DNA of 64,000 nt from Saprospiraceae bacterium (GCA_013214355.1 JABSSL010000081.1:1-64000), one strand, 5' to 3'. Shown: positions 52,081-61,806, counted from the first letter of the stretch. The notes: generated by a model not told the origin, from the sequence alone. Numbers and translations: made by a program.

Positions 52081-52099
52081 AGAATTGGATTTTATTGAT

Positions 52100-52259
52100 G
52101 AAGTTTTTTAAGAATGTCTGCTGAGACGATATGGAGAAGGTTTTTGACTCAATTGAGGCTTTTTTTGAGTCACATAGCAGAGCTACGTGGCGATAAAAAA
52201 ACGAAAAGTGAGTCAAAAAGGGCTTCATAGCGGCCAGTGAGCCATTTTTAAACAACTTC
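52100..52259. repeat. Structured 160-nt intergenic element (MITE- or RNA-like)
   Basis: The ends are inverted: GAAGTTTTTTAA (52100-52111) against TTAAACAACTTC (52248-52259), 11 of 12 paired. Inside, TTTTTGACTCA (52141-52151) and TGAGTCAAAAA (52209-52219) pair perfectly over 11 bp, enclosing a second hairpin (CACATAGC / GCTACGTG). The T/A-rich arms and the conserved-looking GGCTTCATAGCGGCC stretch are unlike ordinary intergenic DNA. It sits 20 nt before the beta-propeller-like gene (minus strand). It is either a small non-autonomous element or a structured RNA leader. Confidence 0.6.
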
Positions 52260-52405
52260 GATGTATCTAGAGCATATCTTATTTGTCAATATGATATTAG
52301 GGAGTATCCGTTTGCTAAGCAAGCCGAATATACCAAGGCTCAATATTTGACCCCATTAATGGATTTTTTAAGGATATAAGTACAATTTGAGAGGAGGTGA
52401 AAATA

Positions 52406-52441
52406 AAAATGGGCATTATCCTGCCGGATAATGCCCATTTT
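52406..52441 (-). terminator. Terminator of the plug-only lipoprotein gene
   Basis: AAAATGGGCATTATCC (52406-52421) and GGATAATGCCCATTTT (52426-52441) pair perfectly over 16 bp around TGCC. It begins 22 nt after the stop codon; TATTTTC follows on the minus strand. Confidence 0.82.
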
Positions 52442-52463
52442 ATCTCTTGTAAACGGCAGAATG

Positions 52464-52865
52464 TTATTTTCCCGAGTTCGTTGTCTTAATTAGTATCACC
52501 CCATGATTACCATCCTCGCCATAGATCGTGATTTCCGATTGACTTTTTAACACTCTAATACTTTCGATCATGTTAGGATTAACAGCACTATTGGCTCTAG
52601 CATAGCTATTACCCATCGGAACGCCATCTACGACAAATAGAGGTTCTGTATTTAAATTGATCGATCCGGCACCTCTTACCGTGATTTTAGCACTTTCGCC
52701 ACTACCTCGGATGATCAATGAGCTATTCTTGCGTAATACATCTGCTAATGATTGACTGGCAGTTCCCGAAACATTGCCTTGCCCTACACTTGAGGCCGCA
52801 GTTCCACAGGAGAAAAATATCATACCAGACACTGCTACAAATAGGAACAGTCGAAGAGCTTTCAT
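52464..52865 (-). CDS. Lipoprotein consisting of a TonB-receptor plug domain
   Basis: 133 residues. Type II signal peptide with lipobox FFSC (Cys20). The mature part is a stand-alone plug-like domain: SLADVLRKNSSLIIRGSG, ITVRGAGSINLNTEPLFVVDG (quoted in part), VPMGNSYARANSAVNPNMIESI and VLKSQSEITIYGEDGNHGVILIKT, the exact order seen in SusC plugs. No barrel follows and no receptor gene is adjacent. Such small plug lipoproteins recur in Bacteroidota; they may bind TonB or a receptor, or be receptor remnants that became separate proteins. It has its own promoter (TAGATTTG, 52903-52896) and terminator, which supports a real gene. Confidence 0.87.
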   Translation of the reverse strand: MKALRLFLFVAVSGMIFFSCGTAASSVGQGNVSGTASQSLADVLRKNSSLIIRGSGESAKITVRGAGSINLNTEPLFVVDGVPMGNSYARANSAVNPNMIESIRVLKSQSEITIYGEDGNHGVILIKTTNSGK

Positions 52866-53165
52866 ACTAACGAGTTTTTATGTGAAATAAGAATCCAAAT
52901 CTAAAATACACATTTACAGACACTTTGTTCTCGAAGGTTTACATTTTTTACTTTTTTGCAATGTATACTACCAAGAAATAGTTGGAATAATGGAGGCCAT
53001 TGTCTTACCGTCCAATCCCATTCAAGATCAAACTCAAAATTGAGGTGGAGGGTTCAATTAGTGAAATGGGGTGAAAATTTACATACCGATTAGTCTGTAT
53101 TTAATTTGACCTCATTGTGTTCTACCCAACTTCTAGACTACATTGGTAAAAGCCAGGTCCAAAGA
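52866..53165. other. Intergenic stretch upstream of the plug lipoprotein
   Basis: 300 nt holding the -7 element above; otherwise I see neither genes nor clear structures. Confidence 0.4.
52896..52903 (-). promoter_or_regulatory. -7 element of the plug lipoprotein gene
   Basis: TAGATTTG on the minus strand fits TAnnTTTG exactly, 30 nt before the start codon. No TTTG is seen at the -33 distance. Confidence 0.5.
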
Positions 53166-53930
53166 TCAATCTTCCATCATAGCCACTACTCTGGCCGGCG
53201 CAGCAGAAGCCCCCACAATTTTTAATGGGAAAACAGCTACCTTGAACCCAGTGTATGGCAAAGCATCAAGATTAGTCAATTGCTCCATATGGCAATACTC
53301 TTTTTCTCTCCCGACTAGATGAGCTTCCCAGAATAGGTTGGGATCGTTTTCTTTCTTCGCTCGTTCGATCAGATGAGGAAGAGGAAGGTCCCAACCCCAT
53401 TGATCAATTCCCATTACTTTGACGCCTTGGTCAATGATCCAGGAAGTAGCCTCAGCAGACATGCCTGTTCCCTTCTCAAAGAATGCTTGGGTTCCCATAT
53501 GCTTATCCCTCCCAGTCTTGATCAACACGATCATTCCCGGCTTTATCTCCAATTGATGCTTTTCCAAGAAGTCTTTAATGTCTTTGGTAGTAATCGCTTC
53601 AAAATCTGGCTTGTGTTTCATATCAATTACAATGCCTTCACCAAAGCACCAATCTAATGGCACCTCATCTATTGTTTTGGCAGGCTTCCCTTCAGAAGTA
53701 GGAGCATAATGCCATGGAGCATCTATGTGAGTGGTAGAATGTACGCCCATTTTCTGAATGGTGTCATCCGCCCAGCCTACAAATCCTTTTGGAAATAGTC
53801 GAGTGGGTAAGCCAAGATAACGCAGCAGGAGTTTGGCTTTTCGATGTGGCTTGTGCTTAATTTTTACCCGCATAAACCATGGATCACCCTTGGTATATTG
53901 GATGGGTTTGGATAGGTCGATGATCTTCAT
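53166..53930 (-). CDS. Cyclase family protein (kynurenine formamidase-like)
   Basis: 254 residues. The cyclase fold is shown by DLSKPIQYTKGDP at the start. The metal motif appears as GVHSTTHIDAPWHY (positions of HxGTHxDxPxH, with ST in place of GT), followed by LDWCFGEGIVIDM, GMIVLIKTGRD, GVKVMGIDQWGWD and HLVGREKEYCHMEQL. Relatives hydrolyse N-formylkynurenine, isatin or similar amides, or are uncharacterised. No tryptophan-catabolism gene is adjacent, so the substrate is open. Its length (254) is slightly longer than kynB (about 210). Confidence 0.88.
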   Translation of the reverse strand: MKIIDLSKPIQYTKGDPWFMRVKIKHKPHRKAKLLLRYLGLPTRLFPKGFVGWADDTIQKMGVHSTTHIDAPWHYAPTSEGKPAKTIDEVPLDWCFGEGIVIDMKHKPDFEAITTKDIKDFLEKHQLEIKPGMIVLIKTGRDKHMGTQAFFEKGTGMSAEATSWIIDQGVKVMGIDQWGWDLPLPHLIERAKKENDPNLFWEAHLVGREKEYCHMEQLTNLDALPYTGFKVAVFPLKIVGASAAPARVVAMMED

Positions 53931-54003
53931 ACTAGCTGGTCTTGATTACTATTGTAGTGAAAATACAATTTCTATAAGAAGAAAAATAGGGCTTAAGAAA
54001 TGT

Positions 54004-54522
54004 CTACTTGAAATATAGTACCAGGTATTCGGCATCAATATACTGGTCTCCTACCTTAAGATCTTTCTTCACCATTGGACCTTGTGGAATGAAACCTAGA
54101 CGTTTGTAAAAACCAGAAGCAGACCGATCGGTATGTAAAACCCACAAATGAATTTGCTCCAGACCGGGCATAGCCTGGGCTCGTCTTATCACCTCTTCCA
54201 TTAGGCGCTTTCCGATACCTTGGCTTCGCAACTCTGCCTTAGTGTACATAGCATGTACCATTGATTTGTGCAAAGCTTTGGAACGCCTATCTCGTTTAAA
54301 TTTTACGAAACCAACTAATTGATCCTGCAAAAAGGCTCCTAAAACATAGTACGTAGGTGGAGTACCAATCGGAGTAATCTCTTCTTCAAAATCAGATAAA
54401 GGACGCTTCGATTCATCCTCATGACTTTCACTAAACCCTAATGGAGATTCCTGAAAACTAAGCAACCTCAATTGTCGGAAGTCAGCTGCATCAGCTGCCT
54501 GAAGGAGGCGAATATTGACCAT
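54004..54522 (-). CDS. GNAT family N-acetyltransferase
   Basis: 172 residues. GNAT fold: N-terminal IRLLQAADAADFRQLRL, the beta-bulge GFVKFKRDRRSKALHKSMVHAMYTKAELRSQGIGKRLMEEV (quoted in parts VHAMYTKAELRSQGIGKRLM), where RSQGIGKRL is the acetyl-CoA binding Q/RxxGxG/A. HLWVLHTDRSASGFYKRLGF then closes motif B. The acceptor substrate is unknown. It is followed on the same strand by the cyclase gene after 73 nt and preceded by the TPM protein 43 nt upstream, but no shared function is apparent. Confidence 0.92.
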   Translation of the reverse strand: MVNIRLLQAADAADFRQLRLLSFQESPLGFSESHEDESKRPLSDFEEEITPIGTPPTYYVLGAFLQDQLVGFVKFKRDRRSKALHKSMVHAMYTKAELRSQGIGKRLMEEVIRRAQAMPGLEQIHLWVLHTDRSASGFYKRLGFIPQGPMVKKDLKVGDQYIDAEYLVLYFK

Positions 54523-54565
54523 TTATATAAATGCTGTGAAGTTAAACATTGGTGTGTCAAGTGTG

Positions 54566-55876
54566 CTACCAACTCGCGCCGCCACCCCCTCCACCGGAGG
54601 AACCGCCACCCCAGCTACCGCCGCCGCCACCTCCTGAAGAAGAGGAACTACTTGTTTTCTTAGGAATGATCACGATCTTGCTGTGGATATAATCACAATT
54701 CTTGCACTCATAGATTTGCTTTTCTTTCCCAGAGCTACTGTAGGTAGCTCTACTTATGGTTTGCGTTTGTGCAAGATGGTAGGTTTGATATTTGCATTTT
54801 GGACATTTAGAATAGGCAGTAAAACGTTTGGCATATCTTAAGATCATGACGTCATCAAGATCTTCCGTTATCCAAACATCGTAATCCACGACGCCTAATG
54901 CCTCTTCCGTTATCTGCCCTTTTTCGAGATATTCATCTTCTTCCTCTTCCGTCAATTTCCGCATGGGCTTCCCATTTAGCTTACTGAAACGTGGCTGATC
55001 ACGTAACCTTTTCGTGATACGACGGATAATGAAATAGAAAAAGATATAAGGTAATGGAAAGATGATCATAAAGAAGATACCTTGAACATAGCGCACATGT
55101 CGATACTTATCGTATAGATCTTCTTTGTTACCGAGGGTGATCATGATCCAAGCAGCCACTCCAATGTGGAAAAGAACCGCAGCAATGATATACCAATACA
55201 AGACTGGATGCACTCGAAAGCCAAATAGATGCTTCAATTCTGGGCCACTCTCAGACATTCTAATCTCCTCTAATGCAGCTGGATCTTCTAACAATGTTTT
55301 TAGTCGAGAAACGGTTCTGATCAAGCCTTCTCCATAAGCTTCCCTTTGAAACTGCGGCACTAACTCATCTAGTAAGATACGGTAGCAAATGACATCTGGA
55401 AGTACAGCTTCCAAACCATAGCCTGTCTCAATCTCAGAACGACGTTGATCCATTACCACTAGAAGCAGAAGACCATTGTCTACACTAGCCTGGCCGATTC
55501 CCCAGGTATTGAATAACTCAGTAGCAAAACTTTTAGGAACCTCTTGCCCGATAGAAGGCAAAATCACCACCGCCATTTGAGCAGTTGAATTCCCCTCTAA
55601 TTGACTGATAAGCTGATTTAAGGTTTGCCGAGCTTCGAATGAGATAATATTTGTGGGGTCACTCACATATCCTCCACCTGTTCGCTTAGGATCTGGAACA
55701 TCTTGTATGGTAAATTCTCTTTGACCAAGAAGAGGCGTTGTTAATAAAAGGCTGAGTAAAAGGAATAGAAATAGGGTACTCTTTTGCCATATTGGTTTTA
55801 GAAATGGGGAAAAAGAAATGGTAGCCTTTTGGCTTATGTGGTGCCAATGCATCAGACCTGGCGTGTTTTTCATCAA
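54566..55876 (-). CDS. TPM domain protein (YgcG-like) with zinc-ribbon and Gly/Ser-rich tail
   Basis: 436 residues. N-terminal membrane helix or signal (about 33-50), then the TPM domain (about 75-200): YVSDPTNIISFEARQTLNQLI (in part), MAVVILPSIGQEVP, TWGIGQASVDNGLLLLVVMD, IETGYGLEAVLPD. Two membrane helices follow (about 225-275), then a cytoplasmic part with a zinc-ribbon-like CPKC and CKNC pair. The tail is a low-complexity run of Ser, Gly and Trp ending GGGASW. TPM proteins are proposed membrane chaperones or phosphatases, for example in photosystem repair. Family certain; role here unknown. Confidence 0.92.
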   Translation of the reverse strand: MMKNTPGLMHWHHISQKATISFSPFLKPIWQKSTLFLFLLLSLLLTTPLLGQREFTIQDVPDPKRTGGGYVSDPTNIISFEARQTLNQLISQLEGNSTAQMAVVILPSIGQEVPKSFATELFNTWGIGQASVDNGLLLLVVMDQRRSEIETGYGLEAVLPDVICYRILLDELVPQFQREAYGEGLIRTVSRLKTLLEDPAALEEIRMSESGPELKHLFGFRVHPVLYWYIIAAVLFHIGVAAWIMITLGNKEDLYDKYRHVRYVQGIFFMIIFPLPYIFFYFIIRRITKRLRDQPRFSKLNGKPMRKLTEEEEDEYLEKGQITEEALGVVDYDVWITEDLDDVMILRYAKRFTAYSKCPKCKYQTYHLAQTQTISRATYSSSGKEKQIYECKNCDYIHSKIVIIPKKTSSSSSSGGGGGGSWGGGSSGGGGGGASW

Positions 55877-56306
55877 AGTAGTTGGGTTGTTAGTGAATCC
55901 AATCTATAAAATGAGTGCTTCAATTCCCAATTTTTAGGACGAAAAGTAATTACTGCTAGATTAAGTAGGAGTGAGGTGTTGAGATTATTTTAGCATTTCC
56001 GTCTCTCGTTCAAAAAATCTTTCTGCCTGCACCGGGCGGTGCAGACGGAAAGAGCAAAGCGACTTTTAATATTGCAGGAAAGAGAAAAGAGAAGATGACA
56101 GCAAGAAATCAACGATTGACACCACAAATATCACCTGTGGAAGTCAATTCAATATCAAGTTAATATTAAGTAAAAGTTAAAAATGACCGAGGCGGGAAAG
56201 CTTTTTTCAAAATACGATTAAATACAAGTATAAATACCTGATAATGAGACCTTATCTAGCTAATTGGGAAATGTAAAGCCTCGTATGAAGGGAGCAATGT
56301 AGTAGA
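55877..56306. other. Gene-free stretch with a nested hairpin
   Basis: 430 nt. TTTCCGTCT (55996-56004) pairs with AGACGGAAA (56043-56051), and inside it CTGCACCG (56027-56034) with CGGTGCAG (56037-56044). These two overlap by two bases, so alternative foldings are possible. No U-tract is seen, and no coding region. Confidence 0.5.
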
Positions 56307-58577
56307 TTAATCAATTCCGAGGAGCAACTGCAAAGTCGGCCAGACCAGCTCCGCTCTGTCAGCGTTCATTTCCTTATTTTCAGCAGTTGTGATATGATCT
56401 ATCCCTTGTCTAGCCAGGTGCAGCATTTTCGTTCTTTCTGGGCCTGGAAAATTGGAAAAGGTACGACGCAAAACAGGCAAGACTTCTTGGAATGCCTCCG
56501 GCGTGAGTGTATCCACCCAGCCGTCTAACATTTCCCACAGGGCTGGATGGTAAATAAGCACTAATCCACTCCCATGTAAAAAGCCTTCCAGCCAATTGGC
56601 TACTTCCAAAGCATGACTGCTCGAAGACAAGGCAAAATAGAGACGGTTTGTCGTGCCTTGAATATCCATGGCACTCTTATCAAACAGAATTCGGGTACTG
56701 ATCCCACGGATTAACGGAACTGCTTTTGCGTTATCAGCGAGTTGTCGAAGGGCCTGGTTCCACTGCTCTATATGCCCTTGCTTATTTATTAAACCTATCC
56801 GTTGATTAACCGCCAATAGCTTCTGGAATAACTCTTTTGAAAATTCATCATCAATTCCTACTGCCGCGGTGGATAAGCCAATGCAAACGCGAGGAATGAT
56901 TTCATCAATTAAATCATAAACTGCACTGACATTGGTTTTTCGAGCGTCTCCATATTGGGTAATATCCACTAATGCTGGTAGGCTATCCATTAAATAGAAG
57001 ACATCCTGAGTCATGGCTGCTAGTGCCTGCAATCGGCTAATCAAAGGATCTATTAATTCCACTAGATCTGCCTTCAACACCTGGCCGATGTAAGTTGCTA
57101 CTTCTGACAAGGACTCAGTATCTCCAGCCTCCTGCCCCACAAAAGCTACCGCGGCATCTCGGACAGTATTTCCCCAAATGCCTACCTCTATGAATCGAAT
57201 ACTAAATTCAGGCTGCCATTCCATCCGCCAAATTTCCTTGAAACTTCCAGTCGCATTAGCATTGGCCTCCCTGACCTGTCCCCAGGGTATCCCTAACAGA
57301 CTCAAACGGTGCAACAAATGGCTTTTATCCAAGTCCTTAGATTCTCTAAGGTCTATCCCCCCACGAGGGTTGGTTGAAGTACCTTTTAAATATTCCACTT
57401 TGGTACTTTCCCAGTACTTGGACAGCCTACAGGATTTGATCTGCTTCAACAGATCATCCAAAAATGGAATGCTCGGGATATCAGGTGGAACCTTCCCCAC
57501 CTTATCCCCTACGACAAGACGGTCTCTGATGAAATCTAGGCGCGTGGCGTCCCCTTCGCCAAAAACAGCCAGCGCTGCTTCCTCTATTTCAGCTTGACCC
57601 GGCACAACTACCCCTCTGATCGCTGCCAGCGTATCTGCCAATCTGACAGCTTCTAGTACATGAGCTGAAGAAGCATTGAAGTCTTGTTCCCTGAATAAAC
57701 GTGCTACTTCAATCATCCAGTAGGTTACCGCCTGATCCTTGTGGTTGAACAGTAGATCATACCAAGCGGGAGATAGAACCCCTGCGCCATAACCGCTGCT
57801 AAAAGCCAATCGATTGTAGCTCCACGGAATCCAAGTAGTCTTTATTTTCTTTTTCTTGATACCCTTCAGCAGGGCATTATCACGCGTTGCTTTATATTTT
57901 GGCAAATCTACTAAGGCTGGAGTATGCCAAGCCCCACAAACTACCGCTACTTTTTCATATTCTCCTTTAGTCACCGTTCTGAGCACCTTTCGCATATATG
58001 CCTCCCTTCGAAGATTTTCATCAGATTCTTTTCTTCCACTATCGTTTCGCAGCGTGCGAATAAGATCTGTGATGGTGGAAAAAACATCTTGATCATCAGT
58101 TATCTGCTCAAAAGTAGCTTCCCACCATCGTTCTCGATCTTCGTATCCGGCTAACTTAGCCATATACCCCAAGGGGTCTCGCTGCAAAGCCGGATCAATT
58201 GTCGGCCCCTCTGTTCGAAAACTCAATTGCCTTTCTTCCCTTTCCCATTCTTGTAAGGTATACTGCATACCCATCGGCAAGTCCATGAATTTGATGGTAA
58301 TATCCGAACGAATTGCATATTGGATGGCTTGCCATTCCGGAGAGAAGCTGGCAAAGGGAAAATAAGAAGCCTCTTGCAGATTCTTGGGGTTATAAGTAAG
58401 AAGAGCAACGGGAGGAACTAGTTCCTCATATCCCATGTATTTGATCGCATTCTCTGCATCTGCGGGAGCTTCTACAACCAGGCAATCTGGCTGCAGTTCC
58501 TCCAGGGCTCGTAGCAATCGCTCGCTGGAGCCAGGACCATGATGTCGGATGCCAAATACCTGGAATTTTTGCAACAT
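56307..58577 (-). CDS. DUF5682 family protein
   Basis: 756 residues, soluble. The start FGIRHHGPGSSERLLRALEEL with LVVEAPADAEN is the DUF5682 signature and resembles the ChaN/TraB-type fold (an HHGPGS loop and acidic residues that could bind metal or substrate). Other conserved stretches are VAVVCGAWHTPALVD, TWIPWSYNRLAFSSGYGAGV and SPAWYDLL, then a long helical C-terminal half. In other bacteria these genes sit with MoxR-type ATPase, VWA-domain and SWIM/DUF5691 genes; none of those is present here. It is the last of four closely spaced minus-strand genes, 36 nt after adenine deaminase. Biochemical role unknown. Confidence 0.85.
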   Translation of the reverse strand: MLQKFQVFGIRHHGPGSSERLLRALEELQPDCLVVEAPADAENAIKYMGYEELVPPVALLTYNPKNLQEASYFPFASFSPEWQAIQYAIRSDITIKFMDLPMGMQYTLQEWEREERQLSFRTEGPTIDPALQRDPLGYMAKLAGYEDRERWWEATFEQITDDQDVFSTITDLIRTLRNDSGRKESDENLRREAYMRKVLRTVTKGEYEKVAVVCGAWHTPALVDLPKYKATRDNALLKGIKKKKIKTTWIPWSYNRLAFSSGYGAGVLSPAWYDLLFNHKDQAVTYWMIEVARLFREQDFNASSAHVLEAVRLADTLAAIRGVVVPGQAEIEEAALAVFGEGDATRLDFIRDRLVVGDKVGKVPPDIPSIPFLDDLLKQIKSCRLSKYWESTKVEYLKGTSTNPRGGIDLRESKDLDKSHLLHRLSLLGIPWGQVREANANATGSFKEIWRMEWQPEFSIRFIEVGIWGNTVRDAAVAFVGQEAGDTESLSEVATYIGQVLKADLVELIDPLISRLQALAAMTQDVFYLMDSLPALVDITQYGDARKTNVSAVYDLIDEIIPRVCIGLSTAAVGIDDEFSKELFQKLLAVNQRIGLINKQGHIEQWNQALRQLADNAKAVPLIRGISTRILFDKSAMDIQGTTNRLYFALSSSSHALEVANWLEGFLHGSGLVLIYHPALWEMLDGWVDTLTPEAFQEVLPVLRRTFSNFPGPERTKMLHLARQGIDHITTAENKEMNADRAELVWPTLQLLLGID

Positions 58578-58613
58578 ACTTTTTCAAAAAATGAAAGACT
58601 TAGGAAGTGTGCC

Positions 58614-60239
58614 CTATGCTAGAAACAGTGGTGTAAAACTAAAGTTTTCCCCATCAAAAAGTCCCTTATCACTGAGCTTCAGGGAAGGAATAACTAATAA
58701 AGCCATAAAGGATAGCGTCATAAACGGAGCCCTTAAACCACTGCCTAATTCATCTTTGGCGTATCTGTCCAAGGTGGCATATGCGCTCCCCACTTCCCTA
58801 CCAGACTGATCACTCATAATCCCAGCAACAGGAAGTGGTAGTACACTTTGGTTACTCCCATTAGAAATGGAGATTCCACCTTTAGCTTCAATGATCAAGT
58901 TCACCGCCTTACATATATCGTCATCATTGGTACCAACAGCTACAATATTATGAGAGTCATGTGCGACGCAGGAGGCTAAAGCTCCTGTATGTAAACCAAA
59001 TCCACTAATAAAAGCCACGGCGGGAGATTCATCACGATATCGGTTAACGACTACTAATTTCAAGATATCTCGTTCGACATCGGCTTGAGCAAGGCCTTCA
59101 ATAATTTTGGCCTCCACCTTTTCTTTTTTGGTAATCAACTCCCCATCCAAGGCCCTAATTACTTGTATGTTTTTACCCGTTGCTTTAACTGCAAAGTCTA
59201 AGGATTCTTTAGGACTTGTATCGAAGTTATTGATGATTTCAGCCGGTTCGGTTGTGATCAAGCTCGTACCCTTTTCCGCTACTAGTTTCCCATCAATATA
59301 AGTTGCCAAAACAGAAAATTCTTCCAAGTTCTCTACCACAATGAAATCGGCAGGGTCATCGACTTTTAGAAGTCCAATGGGTAAATTGTAGTGATGAACC
59401 GGATTGATGCAAGCTACTTGTAAAACATCAAATAAATCATACCCTTTTTGCAAGGCGCGAACGACCAGCTGATTGATATGCCCCTCTAGCAGATCGTCAG
59501 GGTGCTTATCATCAGAGCAAAACATCAAATCACTTGCATAAGAAGACATCAGTGGAATTAGCGCCTCAAAGTTTTTCGCGGCACTACCTTCTCTGATGAG
59601 CACTTTCATACCTTTCTGCAACTTCTCTAAACCTTCCTCATAGGTAAAGCACTCATGGTCGGTGGTAATCCCTGCCGCGATATAAGTGTCGAGATCGGCT
59701 CCTCTTAATCCAGGAGCATGCCCGTCAATGGGTTTCCCTTTCAACCTAGCCAATCCAATTTTATGCATCACTTCCTTATCGGCGTGAATTACTCCAGGAT
59801 AATTCATCATTTCTGCTAGATAGCGAATGTCTGGCATGGATAACAGCTCTGCTATATCTGATATACCAACCATTGCGCCTGCTGACTCAAAGCCGGTAGC
59901 TGGCACACAAGATGGAGCCCCAAAATTAAATTTAAAGGGGACCGTCTTACCGTTTGCAATCATGTACTTGACTCCTTCCAAACCATTCACGTTGGCAATC
60001 TCATGGGGATCAGAGACGGTACCAACCGTACCATGTACTACCGCCAATTTGGCGAATTCCGAAGGCACCAACATCGAACTCTCAATGTGCACATGCGCAT
60101 CTACAAAGCCAGGTAATATAAATTGACTTCCCAGGCCAGGTAAGGGTAAAATTTGCTGGATTTTACCTTTCTCTATTTCTAGTTGGACATACCTAATCTT
60201 TCTATTCTGTATATCCACCAAATTTCCACGAATCTTCAT
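58614..60239 (-). CDS. ade: Adenine deaminase
   Basis: 541 residues. Converts adenine to hypoxanthine and ammonia. Amidohydrolase fold: metal ligands in [13 protein letters not shown], the [10 protein letters not shown] segment, [10 protein letters not shown] and the catalytic [11 protein letters not shown]. It then has [14 protein letters not shown] and the C-terminal adenine deaminase domain with [15 protein letters not shown] and [17 protein letters not shown]. All family motifs are intact. The start ATG at 60237-60239 follows the previous gene's stop at 6 nt, so it is co-transcribed with the serine hydrolase upstream and DUF5682 downstream. Confidence 0.96.
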   Translation of the reverse strand: MKIRGNLVDIQNRKIRYVQLEIEKGKIQQILPLPGLGSQFILPGFVDAHVHIESSMLVPSEFAKLAVVHGTVGTVSDPHEIANVNGLEGVKYMIANGKTVPFKFNFGAPSCVPATGFESAGAMVGISDIAELLSMPDIRYLAEMMNYPGVIHADKEVMHKIGLARLKGKPIDGHAPGLRGADLDTYIAAGITTDHECFTYEEGLEKLQKGMKVLIREGSAAKNFEALIPLMSSYASDLMFCSDDKHPDDLLEGHINQLVVRALQKGYDLFDVLQVACINPVHHYNLPIGLLKVDDPADFIVVENLEEFSVLATYIDGKLVAEKGTSLITTEPAEIINNFDTSPKESLDFAVKATGKNIQVIRALDGELITKKEKVEAKIIEGLAQADVERDILKLVVVNRYRDESPAVAFISGFGLHTGALASCVAHDSHNIVAVGTNDDDICKAVNLIIEAKGGISISNGSNQSVLPLPVAGIMSDQSGREVGSAYATLDRYAKDELGSGLRAPFMTLSFMALLVIPSLKLSDKGLFDGENFSFTPLFLA

Positions 60240-60245
60240 ATAAAA

Positions 60246-61760
60246 CTAATCTGAAATTCTCCTATATCTTCTATTCCCAATACTAAGAGATTCTACGCTA
60301 CCATCTGTTTCTGCCAAACCAAAAGAAAGTAGCGAATCTCCCATCCACTTTTTAGACCACTTTAGATTAAACGTATCATAATGCCAATGTTCTAGTCTCG
60401 CTGTTAATTGACTACTGACCTTCAATTCCAAGATGCTTTTTGATTTGATAATCTCTACTTCTCCCCACAATGGGTCAAAATAAATTCCCGCATAGTCATT
60501 GATCGGCCTACTTGTTTTCGTTTTGATTTGCCTTGCAAGCATCTGCTCTTTCCGCTGAAGTCCTTGTATAGTAGCTATGCTATCATATAGATCTTTGCAA
60601 GCAGTACTCCAATCTTTATCTGTTTCGCCTCGAAAAGCATCTATCACCTGATATAATATAGCATGCCTAACTTCTGCATGATCCAGGTTGCCCAAGACGT
60701 ATACTCCAAGATCCAGTTCGGGAACTAGGCCGATAATGGCTACGGTCCCAGGTAAACTACCGGTATGAAACTGTAAAGCATAGCCATGATAATCATGCTG
60801 AAACCATCCCAAACCATAAGTAGTCCAAGTTGGTTTAGTAAGCGCCGTGGTTGGATAGAATTGCGCTTGCGGTATAATGATATGCGGTTTAAACAATTCC
60901 TGATAGGTTTCCAATTCCAGTAAAGCTCGGCCCTCAACCTTTCCTGTATCCAACAAGAATTGCATCCATTTAGCCATATCGTTCACCGAGGACCAAATGG
61001 CACCAGCTGGTGCGATCGGGTCGGCACTACAATCTTCAATGGGCGTAATTTTGTTATCAATGTGGTGATGAGGAATAGATCGATTTTGTTGTTTCTGAGA
61101 AATCTCTAAGGTCGGGTACGTATTAGTCATTCCCAAGGGCACAAAAACACGTTCCTGCATGAATTCCACCCAGGATTTTCCACTTACACTTGCGATGAGT
61201 TTTCCTGCGGCCAAGTACATGATGTTTTGATAAGTATAACCTCCTCTAAAAGGATAGGCTGGCTTTAAGTTTCTCATCCTTTTCAAAATCTCATCTGGCT
61301 CTAAGTCATTATAGTACCACAACAGATCAGCATTTCCTAGACCCGCATTATGCGTAAATAGATCTTTTACGCGCAACTCCCTAGTAACATAGGGATCGTA
61401 TAGTTGAAAATCAGGCATGTGTTCAATGACCTTATCCTCCCACGAAACCAATCCTTGGTCAACTAGCATCCCCATAGCCGCAGCTACCATTGCCTTGGTG
61501 GTGGAACCAATGCTAAATATCGTATTGTGATCCACAGCTTCGGTAGCAGCTAAAGACCGAACCCCATATCCTTTCGATAAAACAACCTGACCATCCTTTA
61601 CAATAGCGACGGACAGGCCGGGAACTTCCCATTGCTGTCGAGCTACTTCAATATAGTCATCTAGTTTTTGGATTAGCTCGCTTTGGTTTTGACCAAAACC
61701 GGTAGATACTACAAACAGCAATAGTATCAGTACGGCAATTCTGTCACCTACTCTTTGCAT
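60246..61760 (-). CDS. Serine hydrolase (beta-lactamase class C fold) with C-terminal DUF3471-like domain
   Basis: 504 residues, signal peptide (about 1-23, STGFGQ). Beta-lactamase-related domain: the SxxK motif in FSIGSTTKAMV (Ser and Lys of the active site), the YxN motif in YTYQNIMYLAAG, and HTG (KTG-like) in FHTGSLPG, with a Gly-rich YGLGW beforehand. The last 110 residues form a small beta-domain (YAGIYFDPLWGEVEI), as in DUF3471 proteins. It probably hydrolyses a D-amino-acid amide, peptide or ester in the periplasm. Its upstream neighbour is a D-aminoacylase-like lipoprotein, so both may act on D-amino-acid compounds; inference. Confidence 0.92.
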   Translation of the reverse strand: MQRVGDRIAVLILLLFVVSTGFGQNQSELIQKLDDYIEVARQQWEVPGLSVAIVKDGQVVLSKGYGVRSLAATEAVDHNTIFSIGSTTKAMVAAAMGMLVDQGLVSWEDKVIEHMPDFQLYDPYVTRELRVKDLFTHNAGLGNADLLWYYNDLEPDEILKRMRNLKPAYPFRGGYTYQNIMYLAAGKLIASVSGKSWVEFMQERVFVPLGMTNTYPTLEISQKQQNRSIPHHHIDNKITPIEDCSADPIAPAGAIWSSVNDMAKWMQFLLDTGKVEGRALLELETYQELFKPHIIIPQAQFYPTTALTKPTWTTYGLGWFQHDYHGYALQFHTGSLPGTVAIIGLVPELDLGVYVLGNLDHAEVRHAILYQVIDAFRGETDKDWSTACKDLYDSIATIQGLQRKEQMLARQIKTKTSRPINDYAGIYFDPLWGEVEIIKSKSILELKVSSQLTARLEHWHYDTFNLKWSKKWMGDSLLSFGLAETDGSVESLSIGNRRYRRISD

Positions 61761-61806
61761 GGATTGACTTTTAGCTTTTGATATTAGACTTTTATAGTAA
61801 AGATAT

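Larger units (their letters stand above)
52081..52463. other. Gene-free stretch between the propeller-like gene and the plug lipoprotein
   Basis: 383 nt: it holds the structured element 52100-52259 and the terminator 52406-52441. An 82-codon minus-strand ORF (52007-52255) is a shadow of the element and is not called. Confidence 0.6.

Noticed and set aside
52007-52255. 82-codon minus-strand frame through the structured element
   Set aside because: It is a shadow of the inverted repeats, overlaps the signal peptide of the propeller-like gene in another frame and has no protein features of its own.
54570-54650. Short GC-rich tandem repeats that look like a microsatellite or CRISPR-like pattern
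   Set aside because: They are Gly/Ser/Trp codons of the TPM protein tail. No spacer-repeat periodicity exists anywhere in the window.
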